From Chaenocephalus aceratus (lineage: Eukaryota > Chordata > Actinopteri > Perciformes > Channichthyidae), in contig CM043792.1 in NCBI GenBank assembly GCA_023974075.1, positions 17,761,373 through 17,825,372 of the forward strand: 64,000 nucleotides of DNA, written 5' to 3'. Positions 27,293-38,780 of this stretch are shown here, piece after piece. The notes beneath the pieces were generated by a model. The model was given only the letters and a program-made list of their open reading frames with translations. It had not been told where the DNA came from and searched no databases. A program made the translations under genes and the position numbers. Numbering within the stretch: position 1 is the stretch's first letter; each line of letters opens with the position of its first letter.

Positions 27293-27675
27293 GACAGGTA
27301 CGTTCGAGAAAAAAATGTTTACCGATCTGTCTTTAATCCAGGGGAAAAAGGACAGCGTGGGTCTTTTTTTCTCTCAAGGATATTACCTGGTATGGTAATA
27401 TTCCTGTAATCCTTTTCTCCTCCGTGGAAGAGAGAAGAAAAAAGTGTCCTTGCTACCGTGGTGTCGGTAGTGAGGAAAAAACACAAGTTAGCAACTGGTG
27501 TGTTGCTAACTTGAAGTCAAAACCTTACCTTACTCCAGAGGAAGAACGGCGAGGTTGACTATAATCTTCTTCTGTGAGAGAATCGGGTAGCCGGCTAACG
27601 CCCGTCGACCGAAAAGTAGTTGGGTTCCGTCTGTGGACCGTTAAGCTAGCCCGGCTACCGTTCGAGATGTGCTCT
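27293..27675 (-). promoter_or_regulatory. DIRS leader between ITR and gag
   Basis: Leader region, also present in the deleted copy (about 435-880). It contains short inverted words such as GCTAACTTG...CAAGTTAGC around a variable loop, conserved as GCTAGCAAC/GTTGCTAGC in the first copy (about 630-655), so a small hairpin is preserved in both. Role unknown. Confidence 0.45.
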
Positions 27676-27999
27676 GAAGCGAGAAGAGGTGTTTGAATGA
27701 CGCATGCGTCGTGGCGCAGGCTACTTATAGGGGGTGATTTCCCCTGACGTTGACGTCAAGAATCACCGGCCAATCAGGATTGGCGTAATGAGATTGATGC
27801 TTCTGTTTGCTCCGCGATGAGGCGCATCCCATAGTGAGACATCGAACGGAGTGTTATGAATGAGAACTATTATGTTCTGCCTCGCTCATGAGAGTAACAG
27901 CTGGCGAAATTACAGCCTCGCCTACTGATTTCAAATGTGTGCTCTAAAATGATATTTATAAATGACTATTATCATTATTATAAGCAAGACAATAAATGG

Positions 28000-28140
28000 C
28001 AAAGATATGTAGAAAATAAACGTATTTAAGATACGTTCATAAGAAACGTAACGTGGGAGAAAATATGCTTCTAGAAGATATGTAGAAAATAAACGTATTT
28101 GAGATACGTTCATAACGAACGTAACGTAGGAGAAAATAAG
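28000..28140 (+). repeat. About 75-bp direct duplication
   Basis: GATATGTAGAAAATAAACGT and the following ATACGTTCATAA...AACGTAACGT occur twice (about 28003 and 28077). Two units only. Confidence 0.75.
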
Positions 28141-28329
28141 TTTCTTGCTAAACGTAATTGAGAATGCAGTTTAGTTCTGTGGGAACGTAATTTTTAGGAG
28201 ACAGGGTTGGCATGAGGAACAAGGTTTATAGTGTCGGTGAGTAGTGATAGCAAGAGTACCGTTAACCTAGAGTTAATTTATTCACATTAATTCCCATCAA
28301 CAAATCCATTTTATGTGTCTCATGAAATC

Positions 28330-28490
28330 TTTATTAGGCAAGTTTATTTATATAGCACTTTTCAACACAAGGCAATTCAAAGTGCTTTACAAAAAATGAA
28401 AGACATTAAGAAAATGGCATTTAAAATCAGTCATTAAAAAGAAAAGCTAATAAGAAAAAATACATGGATAAAAGTTACAGTGCAGTCTAA
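28330..28490 (+). repeat. Retroposon 3'-tail-like sequence
   Basis: AAGTTTATTTATATAGCACT followed by GCAATTCAAAGTGCTTTACA is a phrase common in fish LINE/SINE 3' ends. Family not determined. Confidence 0.45.
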
Positions 28491-28529
28491 GATGTGAATA
28501 GTTCAATTAAAAGCAGCGTAGTAGTTTTG

Positions 28530-29660
28530 GTAGTAGTCCAAGTAGTACTGAATCCAACAGTACCAATTTCATTAAGAACTTATTGCACAAAATCATTTTA
28601 TCTCTCATCAAAGATGGCAGAAAACATGCATTATTGTACTCAGGGGTGGAGTTTGACAAAGGATTACTCAAAAAGTACACAGTAAAAGTACTTGATTGTA
28701 CTTGTGCTTCTAGTCCAAGTAGTACTGAATCCAACAGTACTAATTTCATTAAGAACTTATTGCACAACATCCTTTTATCTCTCATCAAAGATGGCAGAAA
28801 ACATGCATTATTGTACTCTGGAGGGGAGTTTGACAAAGGATTACTCAAAAAGTACACAGTAAAAGTACTTGATTGTACTTTTGGTAGTAGTCCAAGTAGT
28901 ACTGAATCCAACAGTACCAATTTCATTAAGAACTTATTGCACAAAATCATGTTATCTCTCATCAAAGATGGCAGAAAACATGCATTATTGTACTCAGGGG
29001 TGGAGTTTGACAAAGGATTACTCAAAAAGTACACAGTAAAAGTACTTGATTGTACTTGTGCTTCTAGTCCAAGTAGTACTGAATCCAACAGTACCAATTT
29101 CATTAAGAACTTATTGCACAACATCCTTTTATCTCTCATCAAAGATGGCAGAAAACATGCATTATTGTACTCTGGAGGGGAGTTTGACAAAGGATTACTC
29201 AAAAAGTACACAGTAAAAGTACTTGATTGTACTTTTGGTAGTAGTCCAAGTAGTACTGAATCCAACAGTACCAATTACATGAAGTACTTATTGCACACAA
29301 TCATTTTATCTCTCATCAAAGATGGCAGAAAACATGCATTATTGTACTCAGGGGTGGAGTTTGACAAAGGATTACTCAAAAAGTACACAGTAAAAGTACT
29401 TGATTGTACTTGTGCTACTAGTCCAAGTAGTACTGAATCCAACAGTACCAATTACATTAAGAACTTATTGCACAAAATCATTTTATCTCTCATCAAATAT
29501 GACAGAAAACATGCATTATTGTACTCTGGAGGGGAGTTTGACAGAGTATTACTCAAATAGTACACAGTAAAAGTACTTGATTGTATTTGTGGTAGTAGTC
29601 TAACATGTACTGAGTCCAACAGTACCAATTTTATTAAGAACTTATGGCTAAAAATCACTT
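28530..29660 (-). repeat. 177-bp tandem array, right copy with alternating units
   Basis: About six units in inverted orientation to the left array. Two unit types alternate: type A has CAGGGGTGGAGTTTGAC and TTGTGCTTCTAGTCC, type B has CTGGAGGGGAGTTTGAC and TTTTGGTAGTAGTCC. They run A-B-A-B-A-B, a 354-bp higher-order repeat. Both strands stay open for hundreds of codons (28583-29560 plus, 28507-29274 minus) because the period is a multiple of three. Confidence 0.9.
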
Positions 29661-29782
29661 GATCCCTCATCAAATATCATTGATTGATTGATCAAATATA
29701 GCATAAGCACTTGTACTACCGTCAGCGCCACTTCTCGGCGATTACCGTAAACACGCTATTATAGCGTATACGGCCCGCGAGA

Positions 29783-30802
29783 CCATTTGGTACGGCCCTC
29801 GAGGTAATTTATAAACACACGCAAAAAAGAAAAGAAATCTCGACCGCAAAATAATTAAATAAGTGAGTGCCTGTTTTTCCTGGCCAAGGTCAGGGTCCAT
29901 GAACACAACACGAGCCTAACGTGTCATCACGTGGTATATGTCTCGTCTGACAGGGGTGCAGTTCTGACGGAGAGCACCGGAACGTGGCTCGGCACTTCAG
30001 ATAAGGAGCCGTACAGATGCTGCAGTTTCTGCGTGGCTGTGTCTTTAGTTGTAAACCCAGTGGCGATCTGTTCATCTGTCATACTGATCATGCAGTCAAT
30101 AACTTTGTTGTTATTAGCATCTGGTTAGCTAGCTATGCTAACGAATATAAGAAGCCTTTTCTACAACCAGTGAGGTAAAGGCACATCTTTATATAATCAT
30201 TATAGTTATAAACAAATAAGAGAATAAAGTAAACAGGTATAAAATACTATATGACAGTAAAAAAAAGTTGTTATTAATAAACAAGAATACACTTTGAAAG
30301 GGGAGTGATTTGTAAAATATCCATAAAGAAAAAGTAAATCTGTTTACAGTTCTGTTTCATCTGGATGTTGAGAGATGTTTCCATAGATCTCTTGATGATG
30401 CTCTCAAAGTGCACCAGATTGATGCTTTTAACTTCAATATTTAAGAAAAAATCTTCCCGGGATATTATGCCCCCGGACCCCCCTAGAGGAGGTTAGGTCC
30501 CCCCCCCACTTAAATCATGTTCACATGGATAGGAAACTAAATACATTTGCACACATCTTGTGTCCATATCTTTCTGTTTTGGTGGTCATGCCACACCGTG
30601 CACGTGCATGCATGCGCGAGTCATGGTAAGATATATGGATTAAGAGGTTGCTTTTTCTTTGCACAGCATGAATGAAAGAAAGAAGAAATAAATGGGTTGT
30701 GATTTTAGTATTTTTAAGCCGAGGTCAATAATTTGTACGGCCCTCGGAGGATGTTGAAACAATTGAAATGGCCCTTGAGAGGAAAAAGGTTCCCCACCCC
30801 TG
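29783..30802 (-). mobile_element. hAT copy, CAGGGGTGGGGAACC family, second copy
   Basis: Closely related to 14567-15614, ending GGTTCCCCACCCCTG at 30802. The left end is again without a TIR and abuts the inverted-array element near 29770-29785. Confidence 0.75.
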
Positions 30803-30932
30803 GTCTAAATGAATCCCTTGGAGGTTCTAGTGTTCTAGTGTTCTAGTCTTCTCTTTGCAATGCTTAATCGATTTGAAACCAAGTCTAATGTAGCTTAAAC
30901 TTAACGTTAGCTTTCTATCTAACACAACACAT

Positions 30933-31115
30933 TCACGCACCTTTCTCTGTGGGGTTTTTGTAGTGACGAATGAAGTTGGATGTTGTGGTGATCGTGTCAC
31001 TGATCTTTATGCTGCAGACCCTGCATACCGCTGTTCTCTTCTTATTACCGTAATCGACAAAATAATCCTTGAATCCAAACTTCACTATTTTTGGAGTAAC
31101 GCTAGCCGCTGCCAT
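30933..31115 (-). pseudogene. BED-finger exon of hAT transposase
   Basis: Sixty codons from 31115. After a short leader come FGFKDYFVDY, then AVCRVCSIKIS (Cys-x2-Cys) and SNFIRHYKN with the first His. The frame reaches CCCACAGAGAAAG|GTGCGTGA, a good splice donor, so this is probably exon 1 with the last zinc ligand in the next exon. The rest of the transposase is not found leftward; that space holds later insertions. It lies about 300 bp inside the right TIR of the 20081-31417 hAT, the expected place for its transposase start. Confidence 0.65.
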
Positions 31116-31669
31116 GTTAACTGAGACTCCTGCCTTCTAGTGGGTTGCCAGGTTTGCGCACATGGCGCTATAATCACGTTTTTCGAAAAAACTAAAGGTA
31201 ATATCTCACTACAAAAACAAATGCAAATATTTTTATTTTAAACAGTCAAGTCCTTTCAAGTCATCTATCTCAAGCTTAAGTCAAGTCTCAAGTCATGAAT
31301 ACCAAGTCAAAGTTAAATCAAGTCTTTTATCAATGTTAGTCAAGCAAGTCTCAAGTCAAAAAATATGCGACTCGTGTCTGACTGAGTCAAGTCATGTGAC
31401 TCGAGTCCCCACCTCTGGTTCTCAGAGCTGTACTATTACACCATAATTACTGAATGTTTGCTGTTTGCATGTGTGCACCTTTCTGGTTGCAGACCTGTTT
31501 ACTGTGCACTATTGCATCTCGTGTAGATCCTAATTCAATTGAATATGTGTATTGTGTCTCCTCAGCAGCCTCTTTCAGACCCAGATGGTTGTATGATGGA
31601 ATAAAAACATGGATTGAACAGCCACCTGTGAGATGAGTGTCTGGGAAGTTGCAGAGATATTCATAAGTG

Positions 31670-31720
31670 TATGGCAAGCCATTTGAGTATTTATTCCATA
31701 TCCTTGATATTAGACGGCTA
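31670..31720 (+). repeat. Extra copy of the terminal 50 bp
   Basis: TATGGCAAGCCATTTGAGTA onward duplicates the first 50 bp of the adjacent element's left TIR, in direct orientation. Confidence 0.85.
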
Positions 31721-32007
31721 TGGCAAGCCATTTGAGTATTTATTCCATATCCTTGATATCAGACGGCAGCTGCCTACACTAGTTGGCTCTTTGATTTCAC
31801 TTGTTAGATATATGGTCAAACTAGTTTGGCACTCTGCTTTACTAGTTAAATAAAACATTACACTAGTCGCTCTTTTTCAGCAACTAGTGGCACTTTTGTC
31901 CGACTAGTTAGCACATAAGCCTTCATGCCAATCTAGATCCCTCCGCTTCGCGTCGGGCTCCTGATCAGCCTGTCGGTGTTCTTTTCCCCATAATGACCGC
32001 GTTGCTG

Positions 32008-32346
32008 CACATTATCCCGCTTATTACATGGCCACATTCTCAACAAAGTAACGACATGACTCCCAATATTAATCGAAATGCTTTTATGGGTTTAGAAAAT
32101 GATTTTATTGATTTAAAAAATAGTTGTATTGATTTAAATTGACATGCATCCGCTAAGAAAAATAGTCCGTTGTTACTGTTTGAACTAACGTAGCAACTGC
32201 AGGAACTGCTTCGATAGTGTTTTTGAGGAGCTTTTTGATTACAGATTTGAAAACATCGTTGCTTTCTTTAAAAGTAGCACAATTCATTATGTCAAACCTT
32301 GGAAAGTATCTATATATCCCTGCCCTAATGCCAAAGTAACTGCCAA
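32008..32346 (+). repeat. Dispersed repeat shared with 52262-52608
   Basis: From ACATTATCCCGCTTATTACA to AAAGTAACTGCCAACT the sequence is nearly the same as at 52262-52608, in the same orientation. Includes GACATGCATCCGCTAAGAAA. No coding potential recognised. Confidence 0.85.
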
Positions 32347-32742
32347 CTCCCCTCTCCTGCAGGGGGCGTGGTCAGTTGCAGCTCACAGAATCAGCCCCCT
32401 GCAAATATATATTTATATACTGTTAGAAATTAAAATCAATGTTTTGAGAGCATAGTGCACCTTAAACATACAGTCAGTTTAAATGCTGTTTTATACTGAA
32501 AAACCAGAAGTTCTTGTGCACAACCAGTTGTTAAGCTTTTATTCTGAAAATCCTTCATCTCCGGTTAGCATGAGGCTAATATACTATATTTACTATAGAG
32601 GTGAATTTAGCAGCGATATGATATGATGTTGCACAGCGAAACCTACTGATTTCAACACTACAACTATAGAACCAAGATATTATTATTGTTGGATAAGGTA
32701 CAGTTTATTTGAGTACGTTATTGTTTACAGTTGTGGTTAGCA

Positions 32743-33175
32743 TGTGACAACATTCGGAACGACCGGAAACCAAACTGCTGTGAAGTATTTCCTGTATTTT
32801 TAGGAGTATTGATTACAGTATTGAATGTGTTAAATGAAAAGTCATGAAAGAGTTAAGGAGGAGAAAGGGCGTGTTTAGATATATATTGAATGTACAGTGT
32901 CTGTATCTTCTGATATGCGTAACAACGGACATTAAAACGTGGAGAGCCGGCACGCTGGGAGGAGCCAGCAGAGGATATATAAACAGCGCGACCTGAGAGG
33001 TTCGCCCTCTTTCGCCGCTGACCAGAACCAGAGACACAGCTGTATTTCTGTCGGACAATATCCTGTTTGTGACATTACCACGCTTTTCATTAATTAAAGT
33101 ACCAATTTGAACCTTCTCAGAGACTCCATTTAGTCTCCTTTTTAAGCTTCTCTCCTGGACGCTAGAATAACCACA
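32743..33175 (+). promoter_or_regulatory. LTR-like or promoter-like segment
   Basis: A TATATAAA box at about 32976 is followed by a GC-richer leader (GAGAGGTTCGCCCTCTTTCG). The stretch could begin TGTGACAA and end ACCACA. This resembles a solo LTR, but I cannot show a clean target duplication. Confidence 0.3.
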
Positions 33176-33339
33176 CATAGATAACAATACTTTATATAGG
33201 TATGGCCAGACCCGGCGGCAGACATACGACTCTGGGCGGGCATTTGATTTACCAGGGCGGGCCCACCCTGAAACTTACATTTCCCGGGAAATCTTTATTG
33301 TCAACGTGGGGGGCTGTTAGACTCTCGAGATCTGGGATC

Positions 33340-33790
33340 CACTAATACTACTAGTGAACATTTTAAGCCTCACTAGTGGAATTTAAATGTATCTCACTAG
33401 TTAACTAGGAAAGGGCAAAGGGTTCACTAGTTAACGTGTAGACATTTTGAGCCCCACTAGTTAACTAGTGAGTGATTATGGGTGCTACTAGTTAACTAGT
33501 GCAGAAAAATGTATGCCACTAGTTAACTAGTTCTGCTTCTTTTTTGTAACTAGTTAACATGTCAGAGCTTTTGCAGCGCACTAGTTAACTTGTAAGACTT
33601 TTAGGGTCACTAGTACGGTCAGAGGGTCACTACTTTGGTGCTACTAGTGCTGCTCCTGGCGTCACTAGTAAGGCTTATGTGGTAACTAGTCGGACAAAAG
33701 TGCCACTAGTTACTGAAAAAGAGTGACTAGTATAATGTTTGATTTAACTAGTAAGGCAGAGTGCCAATCTAGTTTGACCATATATCTAAC
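33340..33790. repeat. ACTAGT / ACTAGTTAACTAGT palindrome cluster
   Basis: About 19 ACTAGT sites in 430 bp, spaced 15-40 bp. Three form the 14-bp palindrome ACTAGTTAACTAGT (about 33453-33527). The spacer sequences differ, so it is a motif cluster and not a simple tandem repeat. Confidence 0.9.
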
Positions 33791-36700
33791 AAGGGAAATC
33801 AAAGAGCCAACAAGTGTAGGCAGCTGCCGTCTCATATCAAGGATATGGAATAAATACTCAAATGGCTTGCCATATAAGCGAAGCCACGCTGAGGAGTGAA
33901 CGTGCGACGTCCCCGGTGAACAGCATCAGGAGTTACATCTGTGAGAAAGAAAGGGGAACAGGAAGGGAAATGTAACGGGTCTAATTCAGACGAAGGGGGA
34001 CAGGCAATGGGCGGAGTGGCATTATTTCAATTCCCCTCTAACAGTACTTTAATTTAATGAGGCACACTGTGAGCGCTCGGGTGAGTCTCTGTCTCACTTT
34101 GTCTGGAGCAAGGTCAATCTGCAAACACAAGGGCATGCAGAGGAAACAACAACAACACAAAGCCAGATTACAAACCACCAACAGTTCAAACATGAAAAGC
34201 TGCAGTGGTTGCCCAGTATATCCAAATAATTAAACTATAATAGAAGACAGGTTGTAAACAATGTTTTCTGTGTAGAGAGTTGTAATAGCATTGTACCGAG
34301 CAGAGGAGCCGGCCAGATTATTAAACGGTGTTGCTCACCTCCCCTGATGTGCTAACGTGTGACACTGCAAACATTGCTATCACACTCACAGTTTAGACAG
34401 CCAAGCAACAATAACACGGATCTCTTCCAAACAAACACACACACTTAGAGAGACTGTAACTCCAGCCTCTTGGCTTCACCACGTCCTTCCTGCCTCCATC
34501 TGTCTGTCACAACAGACAAGCACGACATTCCAGGCAGCAGTCGCCTGGCAACATGGCTCAGCCTCCGAACATATTTCCCAGTTTGGGTAAGATATACACT
34601 TTCAGCTACAGTGTTATTTCATTAGAACAGAGCGTGTGGGTTTGTGTTTCTGCATCTCTGTCTCCAGCCACCTGCTTTTATTGGAGCCTGCCCCCGGAGT
34701 GTTTGCTGGGGGAATATTAAAAAGACGACTGCCGTTGAACGGGATATTATAACATAATTAGCAGGGGTTCCGGTCTGGCACACTGCTCGAAAACAGATGG
34801 CCTGCTAATTCTATTAGCGCGGCAAAAATGGCCGCATAGCTTTTATACGCTCGGAGAGCATTGTGACCTTCAAGCCCCTGGACTTGGCCTTGTGCACAGA
34901 CCCCCAAACTACTTCAAGATACTTTCACTGACCCTGGACACTGTTTCTATAAATAAGCTATGTCTTGTACCATGGTCCCATATTATTCAGTTTTTATGTT
35001 TTGAGCTCAAATATACAAAGGTTCAGATACCTCTGTTACCTTGACTTTAGAATAAATCCTAGCTTTTCTCGCATGCCTCCAAGGTAAAAAAATAATTACT
35101 TAAAATTGAAGTAATTAAGGGCCGGGTTTACCCACAGCAGAATGATATTAAAACCTTTGTTTACATACTCTTATACACTCGTTAAGTATAAACCAAGCCT
35201 CACTAACCTATGCTAATATGTGTTTTGAACATAGACTGTATGGTTTCAAATTGTAAGGTTTTAGTGAAAATGTATGTGTAAAGGAGCTAGTTAGTATAAT
35301 AATGGACTAGATTAAAAGCTTGTAAACTGCCATGATGGTACACATTTTACGGTTGTTAAACGCCACCCCCATTTACTTTCATTCATCAAGACTTTTCTCC
35401 ATTTTTGAACGCTTTTTAACTTAGATGCATGCAACAAAAACGTTTTTTAACGAATACTAAGTAACATGTAATGAGATGTACTAATGATAATTTTGTGGTA
35501 ATTTTGTGGTAATCATTATATTACAAATAAGTGCAGATAAAATCAAAAGCTATTTATTCAAGACATTTGAGTACTATTGATAAGTGTGGTAGAATAATCA
35601 CTAAAAGATGTAGTGTCTGATTAGCTGTGAATGACCCTTTTGACAGCAGACATTTAAAACTGTCATAGGAGCAGGATGTATTGTATGCGATGAGGCTGTT
35701 TCTTGCTTTAATTTAATTCCCTGCAATAACACTGTTTATGTTCTTCATTTACTTTGGAATATGAGCTGCAGCATAAATATCTGCCTTGTTTCATTACTGA
35801 ATATGAGAATATATATTCGAGTGTTATACTGAAAAGAAGAAGATAACTGAGGCTATTTTTGCATCAGGCATATTCTCTCCAATAACCAGCATAGAAAACT
35901 TGTGGAATTAAATCATGATTCTTACATCCATCAAATTACTTTTGATCATATACTGCATATGTATAAATGTGGAAAAAAAAGGAAACTAAGCTGTAACCGC
36001 ATTGCTTCATCTATTTAGCATAAAAATGGGCAGAAGAATTAAACATTTTGCCAATGTCACTCCCGGTTCTTAACATATTTTCATCATCTCCCTTTTCTTT
36101 AGTTGAACATCCTTTTGACCTCAGAGACATTAGAAACACTGCGACTCTGAAATGTTATCAGAGCATAAACCGTTACACATATTACATTTTGGAATATTAA
36201 AAATATCATCTCTTGTGGTTTTTTCACAAAACCACATTGAAGACTTATCAATGTTTTTTATCAGCAGCAATTTGGTTATTACTAAAAGTATTAGAATACA
36301 TCATTTGATGTATAGGAGACGCACTGAAGCAGCGTAATGTCTGACTGGGCACATCCAGATCTCTGCTCCGTCCCGGATACTGACAGGAGCCTCAGCCTCC
36401 GACTGTCATTCTCACACCCACTCACTTTTCATCTTTACCTCGGCCCTGACGTTCTCCCTCCCAGGTTTCAATATGCCGTCCTTCATCCTTCATTTCTCAG
36501 AAGATTCCATTTACCTTTTCTCTATATATTTCACTGACACATTTTCCAGCCCTATTTCGTTCTCTTTCAATGGGCTCCCCATCCATCCCTTTGCTGTCCC
36601 TCTCCTTCTGAAGCAATCATTATTCTTCCTTTATTTCTTTATTTACATGACACCAAGGTTCTCTCAGAGGCAGGAGCGTATGGCAGAAGGCAGGCTTTTA

Positions 36701-37503
36701 AAAAACGGTTCAGGTTTTAATATCTTCCCCTTGCTTTTCATCACAACCCAAGAGCTTCATAGCAGAACTAACAGTCCGCTCGTAATCACATTGTCCCTCT
36801 GTAAATATCATTGGCCTAGCCTCATCTTTATTTTATTACCCTTTCTATCGCTAAAGACCCCCAGTGTGGATTAATATCACTTAGGCTTGAGAGGCCAGCC
36901 CACGTCAGTATCATACCCTCGACCCCTGCCCTGCACAAGAAAAAATGCATGTGAAACACAAAGGACTTCTTCATTATGGCATAAAATCCAAAGCAATACT
37001 TTGGTTTACATTCAGTCCTATATCAAATACCAAGAACATGTAATAGACGTTAAAAAAACCGATTTAAATGGTAGGATAAAGAGCTTTGTTTTTAAAAAGT
37101 AGTGTCATTAGATTAAAGAATCATTTGAAACACATGACAGGTTAAAGCTGGCCCAGTCTGTAAATGTACAACTTTTTTTCCTTTTTGTGCCTTGACGGTT
37201 AAGCTGTTAAAATATCAACTTTCCCTGGCACAGCAAAAAAATCCCTCAAAACTATTACAGAGGGGGTACATTCTGCTCTGTCTTTAACTCAATTTACAAA
37301 AAAAGGCAGAAACCCAAACATTGGCAGGCATTTTCATCTTTCTGTGCAAGAAAAACATACAATTTCTTGGATGAATTGACTGCCTGGGCTAAGTGGCGGT
37401 CGCTCAGCAGGTAAAGCGAGCCGTCAATGAATTGGAGAGTTGGCAGTGTGATTCCTAACTCTAAAGAAAGACTCTTAAGCAGCTGGCCGCAACTAATGTA
37501 TGA

Positions 37504-37790
37504 CTGTGAATGGTGAATGGACTGCATTTATATTTCATATAGCTCTTCTTCTAGTTTCTGGTACCACTTAAAGAGCTTTTACAACCCAAGGAGGCCTTCA
37601 GCCATTCACACATGCATTCATATAGAAGCAGAGACCTCCATACAAGGTGCCACCTGCTCACCAGGAGTGATAAGCATTCACAAACTCACACAATCATGGC
37701 TATTCCATCTGGAGCAATTTGGGGTTTAGTATCTTGCCCAAGGACGGTTCAATGTCATGTTGACCGCAGGGGACGGCGTTAAAACCTTGT
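37504..37790 (+). repeat. SINE/MITE-like fish repeat
   Basis: ATGGACTGCATTTATATTTC, later GCCATTCACACATGCATTCA, and GTATCTTGCCCAAGGACGGT match the wording of a very common teleost dispersed repeat. Decayed copy. Confidence 0.5.
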
Positions 37791-38780
37791 TATAGAAGGA
37801 CTACATGTACATCACAGCAGTACGTCATCCCTATTTTTATCCCAATGTTCTTGCAATTAGAGCTACAATGGTACAATAATGAAGGCCGATATATATAGGC
37901 AATATTGGCTGATAGCATATCCTCTGTGTCAGTGCTGTGTTGGCTGTTTACAAAACTACTATTGACATATGTATGTATTCCAAATTACAACTTGCATTTA
38001 GTGAATATAAATATAGTAATTTTGCAACAATCTTTTTTTTAATATAATACGGTAGTTCTGTAACAGTTTTAAAGAATAGAATCATTTTAAAAGATTTGAT
38101 CATTATAAAAACAACAATAAAACAAATTTAAGTGCAGAGAAAATGAAGTAAATGTTAAAGCTGCATTTGAAATAAAGAGAATATACTTGCTATAAGGACA
38201 CATATCAAACTTCCAAAACGAATTAAATTAAAACAGACAAATTAAATGAAGGGTGTAAAGAGTTATTATTAAATGAATGTATGTGTGAATAATACAAAAA
38301 AAAGTTAAAGAGATTTATGAAGACTATTTCATGACATAACCATTTCTAATGGGGACCGTCACACCATAGCTCGGGTGGAGTGTAGACACTAGTGGGATTG
38401 GAAGAATAACTGGATAGAAGGGATGAAGGAATGCATTATTAAAGGTAAAGTAAAGTGATGATTAGCATATAGATATTGTGGCAAAAGTTATCTGAAAAAA
38501 AGCATGAATCTTCTAAAATGTAAAACTCCCAAAAATTACCTAGAATTTATTTAAATGTACACTGTTCCATTAATATGAAAAGCTACACCTTTATCCTGAT
38601 TGACAGGTCCCTTTGTCGCCCTGGATAGTAGTAGTAGTCATTTTTTCATAGACGTGAATACAACCTGACTTATCTTTGCAAGGAATGGCCCCCTACTGGC
38701 AATACAAAAATAAAATGCAGGTTTATGGCGCTGTTGGATTAACTTTACTCGTGATAACAAGGACTCACACACCTCAGGTG

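Larger units (their letters stand above)
22411..27870 (-). mobile_element. DIRS1-like retrotransposon, near full length
   Basis: 5.46 kb, transcribed leftward. Inverted terminal repeats lie at about 27676-27837 (left end of the element) and 22458-22630 (right end). The internal complementary region at 22654-22750 carries the complements of both outer ends head to tail, the DIRS1 signature. Gene order on the minus strand is gag-like ORF (27292-25628), degraded RT/RNase H region, tyrosine recombinase (23961-22810). Typical DIRS elements are about 6 kb with an RT/RNase H/methylase ORF overlapping the recombinase; here that ORF is not intact. No target duplication, as expected. Confidence 0.9.
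20890..29770. mobile_element. Possible inverted-array element with THAP remnant
   Basis: About 40 bp around TTTACGGTAATCGC (near 20911) recur inverted near 29740-29760. From there inward the two sides carry the same 177-bp tandem array in opposite orientation (left about 21130-22035, right about 28530-29660). This looks like a DNA transposon with tandem repeats in its inverted ends. A THAP-domain start (22218-22403) lies inside, and a DIRS element has since been inserted. Exact termini and target duplication are not resolved, so the superfamily (P, Kolobok or other) is open. Confidence 0.5.
20081..31417 (-). mobile_element. 11.3-kb hAT-bounded nest of elements
   Basis: CAGAGGTGGGAGTAAGTC at 20081 and its inverted counterpart ending in CCCCACCTCTG at 31417 are TIRs. 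They are flanked by a perfect 8-bp duplication GTTCTCAG (20073-20080 and 31418-31425). Both ends carry many AAGTCAAGTC words, probably transposase-binding subterminal repeats. Near the right end a minus-strand BED exon (30933-31115) marks the transposase start. Most of the length is later insertions: paired tandem arrays with a THAP remnant, a DIRS1-like element and another hAT. Confidence 0.85.
31721..33872. mobile_element. TA-flanked inverted-repeat element with ACTAGT arrays
   Basis: TIRs of about 200 bp (31721-31923 and 33670-33872) begin TGGCAAGCCATTTGAGTA and are flanked by TA on both sides, suggesting Tc1/mariner-like insertion. ACTAGT occurs about six times in the left arm and some 19 times at about 33348-33770. 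No transposase is seen. The interior holds a 350-bp sequence shared with 52262-52608 and an LTR-like stretch at about 32743-33175. Confidence 0.7.

Noticed and set aside
28583..29560. 325-codon ORF with 59-residue repeats
   Set aside because: It is a read-through of the 177-bp tandem array; the opposite strand is equally open, so the open frame follows from the period being a multiple of three.
37294..37527. 77-codon minus-strand ORF as a host exon
   Set aside because: Overlaps the start of a common fish repeat and shows no domain or convincing splice sites.
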